This document shows positions 6,254 through 12,388 of a DNA stretch of 12,801 nt, piece by piece. Where the stretch lies: NCBI GenBank assembly GCA_964537395.1, contig CAZIBN010000089.1, forward strand, positions 1 through 12,801, in the 5' to 3' direction. Origin of the DNA: GWA2-66-18 sp964537395 (GTDB taxonomy: Bacteria > Elusimicrobiota > Elusimicrobia > UBA1565 > UBA9628). Made by a program: the position numbers and the translations under genes. Numbering within the stretch: the first letter of the stretch is position 1; each line of letters begins with the position of its first letter. The notes under the pieces are model-generated. The model did no database searches. It was given only the letters and a program-made list of their open reading frames with translations, and was not told the origin of the DNA.

Positions 6254-7125
6254 TGCTTAAAATCGTCCTTCATCTCCTGCTTGGCGTCCGCGTCGATGAT
6301 GCGCCCCATCTGATCGTCGGCGTACAGGCCGGCGTCCATCTTCACCTTGTCGGTGCAGTTCGTGCAGAACTTGGCGATGTTCTTGAGCATGATTGTGGAC
6401 GAGCCGTAGGAGCCGAGCGGCGTCTCGTCGCAGGCGGGCTCGCCGGCGAGCGTCGCCCCGGTCCAGATGCTCTTCATGTCCTTGCCGTTCGCGTCGCGAA
6501 ACGGGGTCGGGCAGGTCGCGTGAGACCAGTTGCCGTTCTGCGACTCGGTGTGGCGGGACTCATGGAACACGACCATCATGCGCGAGACCTGAGGGTGGCT
6601 GAAGCGGATGAAGTTCTGGGTCAGCCACATTTTGGAGGGATCGCGGAACGGGATCACGCAGGCGACCGCGTTGCCGCCGCCGCAGGAGCTCATGCCGATC
6701 GCCGAGACGCGCGTCTCGAAGAACTTCGTGTAGTCGGCGCCGTCCACCTTGCCGAATATCTTCCGATGAAGCGCTGAGGCCGCTTCGCCGGTGATGCCCT
6801 TGATGAACGCGAGATCGGCGCGCATCTGGGCCTGGATATCGGCGGGCACGTCCTTGTCGAACGTGAAGCCCGGCTTGCGCGGCGCCTTCGGGCGGAAGGC
6901 GAACTTCTCCTTCGCGGCGGCGGCCTCGTCCTTTGAAAAGGAATACAGATCGGCCTTGGACCGGCGCGCATCGGCCGCGGCCTCCCGGAGCGCTTCCATA
7001 TCCGGCTTCGGGACCTCGATCCCGGCGGAGACGGATCCGTCGAACGGGCTGGCGGCGCGAGACGGCACGGCGGATAAGAAAAGCCCCAAAGTCAGAAGAC
7101 CCAGGGCGCGAGCGGCTCGAACCAT
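6250..7125 (-). CDS. Secreted HExxH zinc-metallopeptidase-like protein
   Basis: It has 291 residues with a clear signal peptide (MVRAARALGLLTLGLFLSAVPSRA, cleavage near 24). The motif VVFHESRHTE gives H188-E189-x-x-H192, the zinc-binding HExxH signature. A third ligand could be E234 or D233 (ACDETPLGSYG) or H202 (WSHATC); this is not decided by sequence alone. Six cysteines (C148, C156, C205, C232, C254, C257) suggest disulfides outside the cytoplasm. The region before the motif (about 25-140) is charged and helical, like a propeptide. I do not recognise a named peptidase family. ATG 7125 is chosen over ATG 7188 because GGAG (7136-7133) lies 7 nt upstream and the signal peptide begins there. 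It is the first gene of the minus-strand operon. Confidence 0.82.
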   Translation of the reverse strand: MVRAARALGLLTLGLFLSAVPSRAASPFDGSVSAGIEVPKPDMEALREAAADARRSKADLYSFSKDEAAAAKEKFAFRPKAPRKPGFTFDKDVPADIQAQMRADLAFIKGITGEAASALHRKIFGKVDGADYTKFFETRVSAIGMSSCGGGNAVACVIPFRDPSKMWLTQNFIRFSHPQVSRMMVVFHESRHTESQNGNWSHATCPTPFRDANGKDMKSIWTGATLAGEPACDETPLGSYGSSTIMLKNIAKFCTNCTDKVKMDAGLYADDQMGRIIDADAKQEMKDDFKQ

Positions 7126-7130
7126 AGACG

Positions 7131-7136
7131 TTCTCC
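7131..7136 (-). promoter_or_regulatory. Canonical ribosome-binding site GGAGAA
   Basis: GGAG ends 7 nt before the ATG at 7125, the ideal Shine-Dalgarno spacing. It decides the start of the metallopeptidase and is the only textbook site among the apparent transcript-leading genes here. Confidence 0.8.
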
Positions 7137-7144
7137 GTGGTACC

Positions 7145-7164
7145 CGTCGCGACCCCTCGCGACG
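7145..7164 (-). promoter_or_regulatory. Leader hairpin upstream of the metallopeptidase gene
   Basis: CGTCGCGA and TCGCGACG form a perfect 8-bp stem around a 4-nt C/G loop, 20 bp upstream of the ATG at 7125 and 9 bp before the GGAG. A -10-like TATACC lies further upstream (about 7182-7177, minus strand) with no good -35, so the hairpin would be in the 5' leader. It could be an operator for a dimeric repressor or an RNA structure affecting initiation. No known riboswitch consensus is visible. Confidence 0.45.
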
Positions 7165-7189
7165 TCCGGCCTGTCCGGTATACCACATT

Positions 7190-7207
7190 GTGGGCCTGGC
7201 GGCCCAC
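7190..7207 (-). other. Stem-loop after the HEAT-repeat gene
   Basis: GTGGGCC (7190-7196) pairs with GGCCCAC (7201-7207) around TGGC, about 22 bp after the stop of the HEAT-repeat gene at 7229. A smaller GGCC-AAAA-GGCC hairpin precedes it. Neither has a U-tract on the minus strand, so factor-independent termination is doubtful. They may protect the 3' end or mark a weak pause. Confidence 0.4.
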
Positions 7208-7228
7208 TACGTGCATGGGCCTTTTGGC

Positions 7229-8677
7229 CTACTTTGTTTTGGAGGACGCCAGGAGGCGCTGGAGCGCGATGACGGCGCTGAAGCGCACATCCTCGTTCCT
7301 GTCGCGCAGAGCACGGCGCAGGTCGCCCTCGACGCCGTCGACCGCGCCGGCGACGCCGCCGAGGGCCAGAACGGCGCTGGCTCGCACGCGGCGATCCCGG
7401 TCCTTGAGCGCCCGGCGCAGAGCGGGCACCGCGGGCAAAGCGGACGCCCCCCGCTTTCCAAGCTCGTCGGCGGCGCGCGCGCGAGCGCGCGGCTCGGACG
7501 CAGCCAAACGCTTGATCAGCTCCGGGACCGGGTCGTTCTCGGGCTTGCCCGTGCCCGCGTCGTCGACGAGGCTGGCGGCGCCGGGCTCTGACAGCTCATG
7601 GTGGATTCCGGGCCCGGCGGCGGGGAAGGACTCCGCCGCCGGCAGGGGCGCGCGTGGCGGAGCCGGCGGAGTGGCCTCGACCGGACGGGCGCCCGGAGCC
7701 TTGGCGAAATCGACGGACGGCGCTGGAGCTTCCCGCGGCCCGAACCCGGGCCCGGCCTTAGGCATCGTCTCGGGCGCCTTCGCGCTCAGGAGGTCGTCGA
7801 GCTCGGGATTTTGGGTCCGCCTCTGCGGCTCCTTCGGGGCGGGGCTCGCGATCCGCGCCACGCTCGGCGCCGCCGGCTGATCGGGAGGGAAGGCCTCGGG
7901 GGCAGGAGGACGCTTCTCCGACTCCTTGGGGCCGGGGTTCGGGATCTGAACCTCGATCACCACGACCGGCGCCGCGGGCGGAGAGTCGGGCAGACGCTCG
8001 GGCCTCTTCACGGCGGCCTTCGCGGTCCGGACGGGCGGCGTCACCACGGGCTCGAACGAGTCGGGGCGCGGCGGCGCCTCCCGGCGAACGGAGGCCGGAG
8101 CGGCCGCGGCGGCACGAGCGCGGGAAGGGACGATGAAACGCTTGCGCCGGTTCGCGTATTCCGAAGACGCGCAGACGCGCAGATCGAGGCCATGGTTGAA
8201 GAACTCCGCGGTCATGCTCCCGCCCGGGGCGTCGATGATGAGCGGCTTTCCCATCCGCTCGGTCCCGAAGCGGTCGGGGATGCTCTCCATCTCGGCCTCG
8301 TCCTCGGGCGTCATGACGTCCCTCAGGATCTCCCGGCCCGCCGCGCCCATCCCCGTCAGCCAGCGCAAGGCCGAGACCCGCACATACGGGCAGGGCTCGA
8401 CGCGGACGATCTCGCCCAGCGCCGAGGCCGCGGGAGCGCCGAGCTTTCCCATGAAATGCACCGCGGTCAGGCGCACCTGCCAGTCCGCGTCATCGGAGGA
8501 ATAGCTCAGCAGGGGAAGGCCGTCGCGTCCCTCCTCGCCCAGGTCGTAGAGAGTCTGCACCCGGTTGTTCCACAGGCCGTAGTCGAGGACCGCCCTCTGC
8601 CTCTCGGAATCCGCGGCCGCGGCTGACAGGCTTAGGCCAAAAAACAAGACAAACAGATAGTAACGCCTCGCCCTCAT
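7229..8677 (-). CDS. Secreted HEAT-repeat protein with long Pro/Ala-rich linker
   Basis: It has 482 residues and a signal peptide (MRARRYYLFVLFFGLSLSAAAA). The first HEAT-like block (about 45-120) contains ADWQVRLTAVHFMGKLG and PYVRVSALRWLTGMG. A region of unknown fold (about 120-183) follows, then a low-complexity Pro/Ala/Arg/Glu-rich linker of nearly 190 residues. A C-terminal block (about 380-475) has two to three HEAT units: PRARARAADELGKRG, DRRVRASAVLALGGVAG and NEDVRFSAVIALQRLL. HEAT helices serve as protein-binding scaffolds; the signal peptide places this one in the periplasm or outside. ATG 8677 is preferred over GTG 8698 because of the signal peptide and the promoter spacing. The long linker would let the two blocks contact separate partners (inference). 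The metallopeptidase operon starts 103 bp downstream and may be partly co-transcribed. Confidence 0.87.
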   Translation of the reverse strand: MRARRYYLFVLFFGLSLSAAAADSERQRAVLDYGLWNNRVQTLYDLGEEGRDGLPLLSYSSDDADWQVRLTAVHFMGKLGAPAASALGEIVRVEPCPYVRVSALRWLTGMGAAGREILRDVMTPEDEAEMESIPDRFGTERMGKPLIIDAPGGSMTAEFFNHGLDLRVCASSEYANRRKRFIVPSRARAAAAAPASVRREAPPRPDSFEPVVTPPVRTAKAAVKRPERLPDSPPAAPVVVIEVQIPNPGPKESEKRPPAPEAFPPDQPAAPSVARIASPAPKEPQRRTQNPELDDLLSAKAPETMPKAGPGFGPREAPAPSVDFAKAPGARPVEATPPAPPRAPLPAAESFPAAGPGIHHELSEPGAASLVDDAGTGKPENDPVPELIKRLAASEPRARARAADELGKRGASALPAVPALRRALKDRDRRVRASAVLALGGVAGAVDGVEGDLRRALRDRNEDVRFSAVIALQRLLASSKTK

Positions 8678-8683
8678 GACGCC

Positions 8684-8711
8684 AGTGTAGCTCCGCACGG
8701 GAATTCGTCAA
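8684..8711 (-). promoter_or_regulatory. Leaderless promoter TTGACG-N16-TACACT of the HEAT-repeat gene
   Basis: On the minus strand the -35 TTGACG is at 8711-8706 and the -10 TACACT at 8689-8684, 16 nt apart. The -10 ends six bases before the ATG at 8677, so transcription would begin at or next to the start codon. This is among the best -35/-10 pairs in the window. Confidence 0.6.
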
Positions 8712-8719
8712 GGGGGCGT

Positions 8720-8741
8720 CGCGTGCCGAATACGGCACGCG
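8720..8741. promoter_or_regulatory. Hairpin/operator-like inverted repeat in the divergent intergenic region
   Basis: CGCGTGCCG and CGGCACGCG form a perfect 9-bp inverted repeat around AATA. The half-site TACGGCAC (8731-8738) recurs as a direct copy at 8773-8780. The repeat lies just upstream of the -35 of the HEAT-repeat promoter and about 88 bp before the -10 of the NUDIX-RsmH gene, so a regulator binding here could act on both. Confidence 0.4.
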
Positions 8742-8828
8742 CGCTAATCCCGGGACGAGACCACGTGTCTTTTACGGCACAGCCGCGTCGCGGAGGCCGT
8801 CTTCGCGCCTCCGGTGCGGTAATTTGGA

Positions 8829-8834
8829 TAGAAT
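8829..8834 (+). promoter_or_regulatory. Leaderless -10 (TAGAAT) of the NUDIX-RsmH gene
   Basis: TAGAAT (5 of 6 to consensus) ends six bases before the ATG at 8841. The gap CAATCC has no Shine-Dalgarno sequence. No good -35 is found at 16-18 nt. Confidence 0.5.
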
Positions 8835-8840
8835 CAATCC

Positions 8841-10232
8841 ATGATCCCCGTGTGCGCCGGCGTCATCCTCCGCTCGGGCGCGGTCCTCCTCGCCCGGCGC
8901 GGCCCCGGCCGTAAGCACGCGGGGAAGTGGGAGTTCCCCGGCGGGCGCATCGAGGAAGGCGAGACGCCGCAGGCGGCGCTCGTCCGCGAGTTGCGCGAGG
9001 AGCTCGGCATCGAGGCGACGGTCGGCGCCGAGGCCGCCCGCACGCGCCACGTCTACGACTTCGGTGAGATCGAGCTGATCGCCTTCCTCGTGCCCAAATA
9101 TTCGGGAGAAATCAAGCTCGTCGACCACGACGAGATCAAATGGGTCGAGGCGCGCCGCCTGCTCGAGTACGACCTGGCGCCCGCCGACATCCCGATCGCG
9201 GAGGTCATCGCGGCCTACCGCCGGCGCGAGCGCTACACGGGGACGCATCCGAAGACTTTCGAGGAGAAGTACAAGGAGCTCGGCGCCGATCCCGACGCGA
9301 TCGCCAAGGCGAAGGCCCGCGGCTCCACGCCCGCGGGCGCGCATGTGCCGATCATGGTCCGGGAGATACTCGAGGCGCTGGGGCCGCTTGCGGGCGCGAA
9401 GGTCCTCGACTGCACGCTCGGCTGGGGCGGCCACGCGGCGGAGCTCGCGCACGCCGGCGGGTCCGTCATCGGCCTCGACCGCGACGGCGAGGAGCTCGCG
9501 CGCACCGAGAAGCGCCTGCGCGCGAGCGGTGTCGCGATCGTCGCCCGCCAGAGCAACTACGCGGGGGCCTTGGGCGTGCTTCAAAGCCTCGGCCTCGACG
9601 GCGTGGACGCCCTGCTCGCCGATCTCGGGGTCTCGTCGATGCAGCTCGACCGCCCGGAGCGCGGGATGTCGTTCAAGACCGACGGGCCGCTCGACATGCG
9701 CATGGATCGCGCGAGCGGCCGAACCGCGGCGCAATGGCTCGCGGGCGCCGCGGAAAGCGAGATCGCCGACGCCCTCGTCCGCTACGGCGACGAGCCCGAC
9801 GCCGCGGCCATCGCCCGAACGCTCGTCTCGCTCGCCGCCGCCGGGCGCTCGCCCCAAACGACGGCCGAGCTCTGCTCCGCCGTGGGCGTCGCCAAGGGGC
9901 TGGGGCCGGGGCGATTCGTCAAGAAGGACGCGTCCTCGAAGCATCCCGCCGCGCGCACCTTCCAGGCGCTGAGGATCGCCGTCAACTCCGAGCGCGAGGC
10001 GCTGTCGCAGCTGCTGCGCGACCTGCCCTCCCTGATGCGCCCCGGCGGCCGCGTCGCGTTCCTGACGTTCCACTCCGGCGAGGAGGCGCTCGTCGAAGCA
10101 TCTCTTCGCGAGCAGGCGGCCAAAGGGCTCTGGACCGCGCCCCCCGCCGCGCCGCGCAAGGCGTCGCCCGAGGAGACGCGCGAGAACCCCCGCTCGCGCT
10201 CGGCCCGCCTCTGGCGCGTCGTGAGAGCTTGA
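8841..10232 (+). CDS. rsmH: NUDIX hydrolase fused to 16S rRNA m4C1402 methyltransferase RsmH
   Basis: One 463-residue frame holds two enzymes. Residues 1-125 are a MutT-like NUDIX hydrolase: GKWEFPGG (28-35), with W30 and E31 where MutT-type enzymes hold the oxidised base, then a perfect NUDIX box G35-x5-E41-x7-R49-E50-L-x-E53-E54-x-G56-I. Family enzymes cleave nucleoside diphosphate derivatives such as 8-oxo-dGTP. Residues about 133-463 are RsmH, which methylates N4 of C1402 in the ribosomal decoding centre: a THPKTFEEKYKEL...TPAGAHVPIMVREIL lead-in seen in a longer RsmH subtype, LDCTLGWGGHA (189-199, SAM binding), GLDRD (211-215), LADLGVSSMQLD (259-270), RTFQALRIAVN (372-382) and TFHSGEE (409-415). 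No stop or frameshift separates the halves, so the fusion looks real. It is not beside mraZ, ftsL or ftsI, so it is outside the division/wall cluster. Confidence 0.9.
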   Translation: MIPVCAGVILRSGAVLLARRGPGRKHAGKWEFPGGRIEEGETPQAALVRELREELGIEATVGAEAARTRHVYDFGEIELIAFLVPKYSGEIKLVDHDEIKWVEARRLLEYDLAPADIPIAEVIAAYRRRERYTGTHPKTFEEKYKELGADPDAIAKAKARGSTPAGAHVPIMVREILEALGPLAGAKVLDCTLGWGGHAAELAHAGGSVIGLDRDGEELARTEKRLRASGVAIVARQSNYAGALGVLQSLGLDGVDALLADLGVSSMQLDRPERGMSFKTDGPLDMRMDRASGRTAAQWLAGAAESEIADALVRYGDEPDAAAIARTLVSLAAAGRSPQTTAELCSAVGVAKGLGPGRFVKKDASSKHPAARTFQALRIAVNSEREALSQLLRDLPSLMRPGGRVAFLTFHSGEEALVEASLREQAAKGLWTAPPAAPRKASPEETRENPRSRSARLWRVVRA

Positions 10233-10258
10233 CGCGGGCGGGCCGTCCGAGGCACACT
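10229..10258 (+). promoter_or_regulatory. Leaderless promoter TTGACG-N18-CACACT of the alpha/beta hydrolase
   Basis: TTGACG (10229-10234) overlaps the TGA stop of the NUDIX-RsmH gene. CACACT (10253-10258) follows after 18 nt and ends six bases before the ATG at 10265. No Shine-Dalgarno sequence lies before the ATG. The gene may thus be transcribed separately despite the 32-bp gap. Confidence 0.5.
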
Positions 10259-10264
10259 GCTACC

Positions 10265-11578
10265 ATGAAATCGACAGCGCCGGCCGCTCTTCCATACAAA
10301 AAGGTCGACCCCAAGGTCGCCGAGCATCCCCTCGAGCGGCGCGGCTTCGTGAATGCGCCTTTCGATCACTCCAAGCCGGCCGGGCCGTCCATCCCGATCT
10401 TCTACCGCCTCATCCCCGCCTACGGCTCCCGGCACGACGATCCTTCCCATCCGGTCATCGTCGTGATCAACGGCGGCCCCGGGATCTCCTGCAGCGCGTA
10501 CCGCCCGCTCGGCTTCGACTACGCCGATCCGGCTTCGCCGAAGAACGGCGCGCTCGACCGCTTCAAATATCTCCTGAACTCCTACCGCATCCTCCTCGTC
10601 GACCAGCGCGGCACCGACGGCCAGTCCGCGCCGCTCGACATGGAAGACCCCGCGATCGACGCCGACGCGATCGCGCGCGGCTTCTCCTCGGACAGCCAGG
10701 CGCGTGACTACCTCGCCGTGATCGAGCATGTCATCCCCAAGGGCGAGCCTTTCTTCATGATCGCGCAGAGCTACGGCGGCATGGTGGGGATGCAGTACCT
10801 CAGCCTCACGCTCGCCGGCGCGCGCAAGCCCAAGGGCATCGTGTTCTCCTGCTCGGCCCTGCCGTACGACGACGTCGCCGCCGCCTGCCTCGCCCGCCGC
10901 TCGGAGCAGCTCAAGCTGAACCGGGAGCTGCGCGAGGCCTTCCCCGACATCGAGGCCCGGCTCGCGAAGGTCCGCGCCCACCTGAAGGGCCTGGACCTCG
11001 ACCCGGACCAGATCAACGGCCTGTTCGGCTTCCTCGGCAAGGGCGAGAAGGGCGTCTGGGAAAAAGCCTTCGTCGCGCATCTCGAGAAGATCCCCGCCCA
11101 GACGCGCGAAGAGATCGTCAAGAACAACAAGGACGATTTCGGCGAGGTGAACCTCCTCAACTACATCCTCTCGAGCGCGAACTTCACCCCCGGCGAGACC
11201 GACCGGACCATCGCGGCCCGGACCTCGGAGCTCGTCCCCTACGAGCCATGGATGATCGACGAGAACTGGGTGACGATGCAGGCCGGCGGCGGCATCGCCT
11301 GGCGCGAGGCCTTCGTCACCGCGATGGACCGGCGCCCTCCTCCCATCACGCCTTTCGCGAGCGTGGAGGATATCCGCGCGGCGATCGGGATCAATTCGGT
11401 CCTGTTCACCCCCGCCGACAACGACGCCTTCGTGCCCGCGGAAAGCTACGTGCGGGCGATCGCGAAGTTCGAGGTCGACGGGCACACGCGGGTCAAGCGC
11501 CTGCCCGGCGGCCACAACGCGATCTTCCTGGAGAAAGGCCACCCCGCCTTCCTCGATTGGGCCGGGACGCTCGCCTAG
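10265..11578 (+). CDS. Alpha/beta hydrolase, proline iminopeptidase-like (peptidase family S33)
   Basis: The 437-residue protein has the layout of S33 proline iminopeptidases, which release N-terminal residues from peptides. VINGGPGIS (oxyanion-hole region, HGGPG-like, with Asn in place of His) is near residue 70, then LLVDQRGTDGQS. The nucleophile elbow AQSYGGMVG has S169. A helical cap follows (about 200-340). The acid is D385 or D387 in FTPADNDAFVP and the base H417 in PGGHNAIF, so the triad is complete. There is no signal peptide, so it is probably cytoplasmic. Related alpha/beta hydrolases act on esters or lactones, so exact specificity is open. ATG 10265 fits the promoter spacing and the domain start. 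The same frame stays open far upstream, but that part lies inside rsmH and is not coding. Confidence 0.9.
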   Translation: MKSTAPAALPYKKVDPKVAEHPLERRGFVNAPFDHSKPAGPSIPIFYRLIPAYGSRHDDPSHPVIVVINGGPGISCSAYRPLGFDYADPASPKNGALDRFKYLLNSYRILLVDQRGTDGQSAPLDMEDPAIDADAIARGFSSDSQARDYLAVIEHVIPKGEPFFMIAQSYGGMVGMQYLSLTLAGARKPKGIVFSCSALPYDDVAAACLARRSEQLKLNRELREAFPDIEARLAKVRAHLKGLDLDPDQINGLFGFLGKGEKGVWEKAFVAHLEKIPAQTREEIVKNNKDDFGEVNLLNYILSSANFTPGETDRTIAARTSELVPYEPWMIDENWVTMQAGGGIAWREAFVTAMDRRPPPITPFASVEDIRAAIGINSVLFTPADNDAFVPAESYVRAIAKFEVDGHTRVKRLPGGHNAIFLEKGHPAFLDWAGTLA

Positions 11579-11599
11579 CAAGCTTCGCACAAATATCGC

Positions 11600-11628
11600 T
11601 TGCGAACCCGTATCCTGCACACCATACT
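11600..11628 (+). promoter_or_regulatory. Leaderless promoter TTGCGA-N17-CATACT of the small Cys/His protein gene
   Basis: TTGCGA (11600-11605) and CATACT (11623-11628) are 17 nt apart, and the -10 ends six bases before the ATG at 11635. The -35 also forms one arm of an inverted repeat with TTCGCA (11584-11589), possibly an operator. No ribosome site is present. Confidence 0.5.
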
Positions 11629-11634
11629 ATAGGC

Positions 11635-11940
11635 ATGTGGGCCCTCCATGAGTCCTACGACCCGGCGACGCAGGTCCTTTACCTCGACCTCGTCGCCGAC
11701 CCAACCACAGCACCCGTGCATGCCGGGCTCGCCGAGCCGAAGGTCCTCGGGACGTTCGATAATGCCGACGACGCCCGGAAATTCACGGACGGCTACCTGA
11801 AATCGCTCGCCTATCAAAAAGATCACGTCGTCAATGAAGTCCACTGCGGGGAACACCGTAAGGATGGTTGCAGCGGACCGGGGAAGCCGTGCTTCCTGGG
11901 CCTCGACGCCTACCACTGCAAAGTGCGCGAAAGCCGGTGA
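11635..11940 (+). CDS. Small Cys/His-rich protein of unknown function
   Basis: It has 101 residues and no signal peptide. The first 65 residues read like a small alpha/beta domain (SYDPATQVLYLDLV, then KVLGTFDNADDARKFTDGYLKSL). The last third carries four cysteines and three histidines: H70, C71, H74, C79, C86, H94 and C95. That spacing could bind zinc or another metal, or form disulfides. I do not recognise a family. ATG 11635 is chosen because a promoter with the local 6-nt spacing precedes it; the frame is open further upstream, but that overlaps the hydrolase. Its TGA overlaps the GTG of the next gene, suggesting coupled translation. Confidence 0.72.
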   Translation: MWALHESYDPATQVLYLDLVADPTTAPVHAGLAEPKVLGTFDNADDARKFTDGYLKSLAYQKDHVVNEVHCGEHRKDGCSGPGKPCFLGLDAYHCKVRESR

Positions 11941-12386
11941 AGCGCCTGGACCTGTTCGAAGTCCTCACGGTCGGCCTGCCGTTCTGCGGCTTCAAAATAC
12001 TGGCCGGGCTCTCACTGACGTCCTCCCCCCTCCGGCCTCTCGGATTTCTTCTCATCGCATTGGGCGCGGTTGACGTGATCATCAACGCGGTCAATCTCGC
12101 CGGCCTGCTCTTCTACGGACGCCGGCCTATGGCCGCGTGCACGCTGGCGCTCGCGACGGCCCCGTTTCGCGGACCTTCGAGCTCGCTCTCGAAATGGCGC
12201 GACCTCGGGAATTCCCTCGACGTCCTGCTCGCCTTCGCGCTGGTCGCGCTGATGATCGGCTTCGGTCGCCTGCGCCTGATGCCGCCGGACCGGCTCGCGG
12301 CCTGGAATATTTGCGTGATACTCAACGTGCTCGGCGCGGGGCTCGGGCGCTTCGGAGCGTCCGTGCGCGATCTCGCGAGGGAATAA
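11937..12386 (+). CDS. Small integral membrane protein, unknown function
   Basis: The 149 residues are dominated by hydrophobic segments: about 9-27, 34-60 (LGFLLIALGAVDVIINAVNLAGLLF), 94-110 (LDVLLAFALVALMIGFG) and 121-140. There is a positively charged loop at about 78-92 (FRGPSSSLSKWRDLG), so three to four helices in the inner membrane. No family is recognised and no catalytic residues are evident. GTG 11937 is chosen because it overlaps the TGA of the upstream gene (GTGA); an upstream ATG at 11868 would overlap that gene by 73 bp and add residues unlike a membrane protein. The next gene starts 2 bp after the stop, so the three form one operon. Confidence 0.75.
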   Translation: MKRLDLFEVLTVGLPFCGFKILAGLSLTSSPLRPLGFLLIALGAVDVIINAVNLAGLLFYGRRPMAACTLALATAPFRGPSSSLSKWRDLGNSLDVLLAFALVALMIGFGRLRLMPPDRLAAWNICVILNVLGAGLGRFGASVRDLARE

Positions 12387-12388
12387 CC

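Noticed and set aside
7126..7188. ATG at 7188 for the metallopeptidase
   Set aside because: It would put 21 charged residues before the signal peptide and ignore the GGAG site 7 nt before ATG 7125.
7598..8626. 342-codon plus-strand open frame opposite the HEAT-repeat gene
   Set aside because: Arg/Gly-rich low complexity with no motif. The minus strand has a signal peptide and HEAT units.
8678..8698. GTG at 8698 for the HEAT-repeat gene
   Set aside because: No ribosome site, it would lie within the promoter spacer, and the signal peptide begins at ATG 8677.
8772..10073. 433-codon minus-strand open frame
   Set aside because: It is antisense to the NUDIX-RsmH fusion, whose catalytic motifs are complete, so this is a shadow.
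9140..11578. 812-codon plus-strand open frame upstream of and including the hydrolase
   Set aside because: Only the part from 10265 has hydrolase motifs. The upstream 1.1 kb overlaps rsmH in another frame and translates to Arg/Ala-rich sequence typical of a G+C-rich shadow.
9782..11620. 612-codon minus-strand open frame
   Set aside because: It is antisense to the rsmH end and the hydrolase, whose motifs are clear. Its own product has no recognisable domain.
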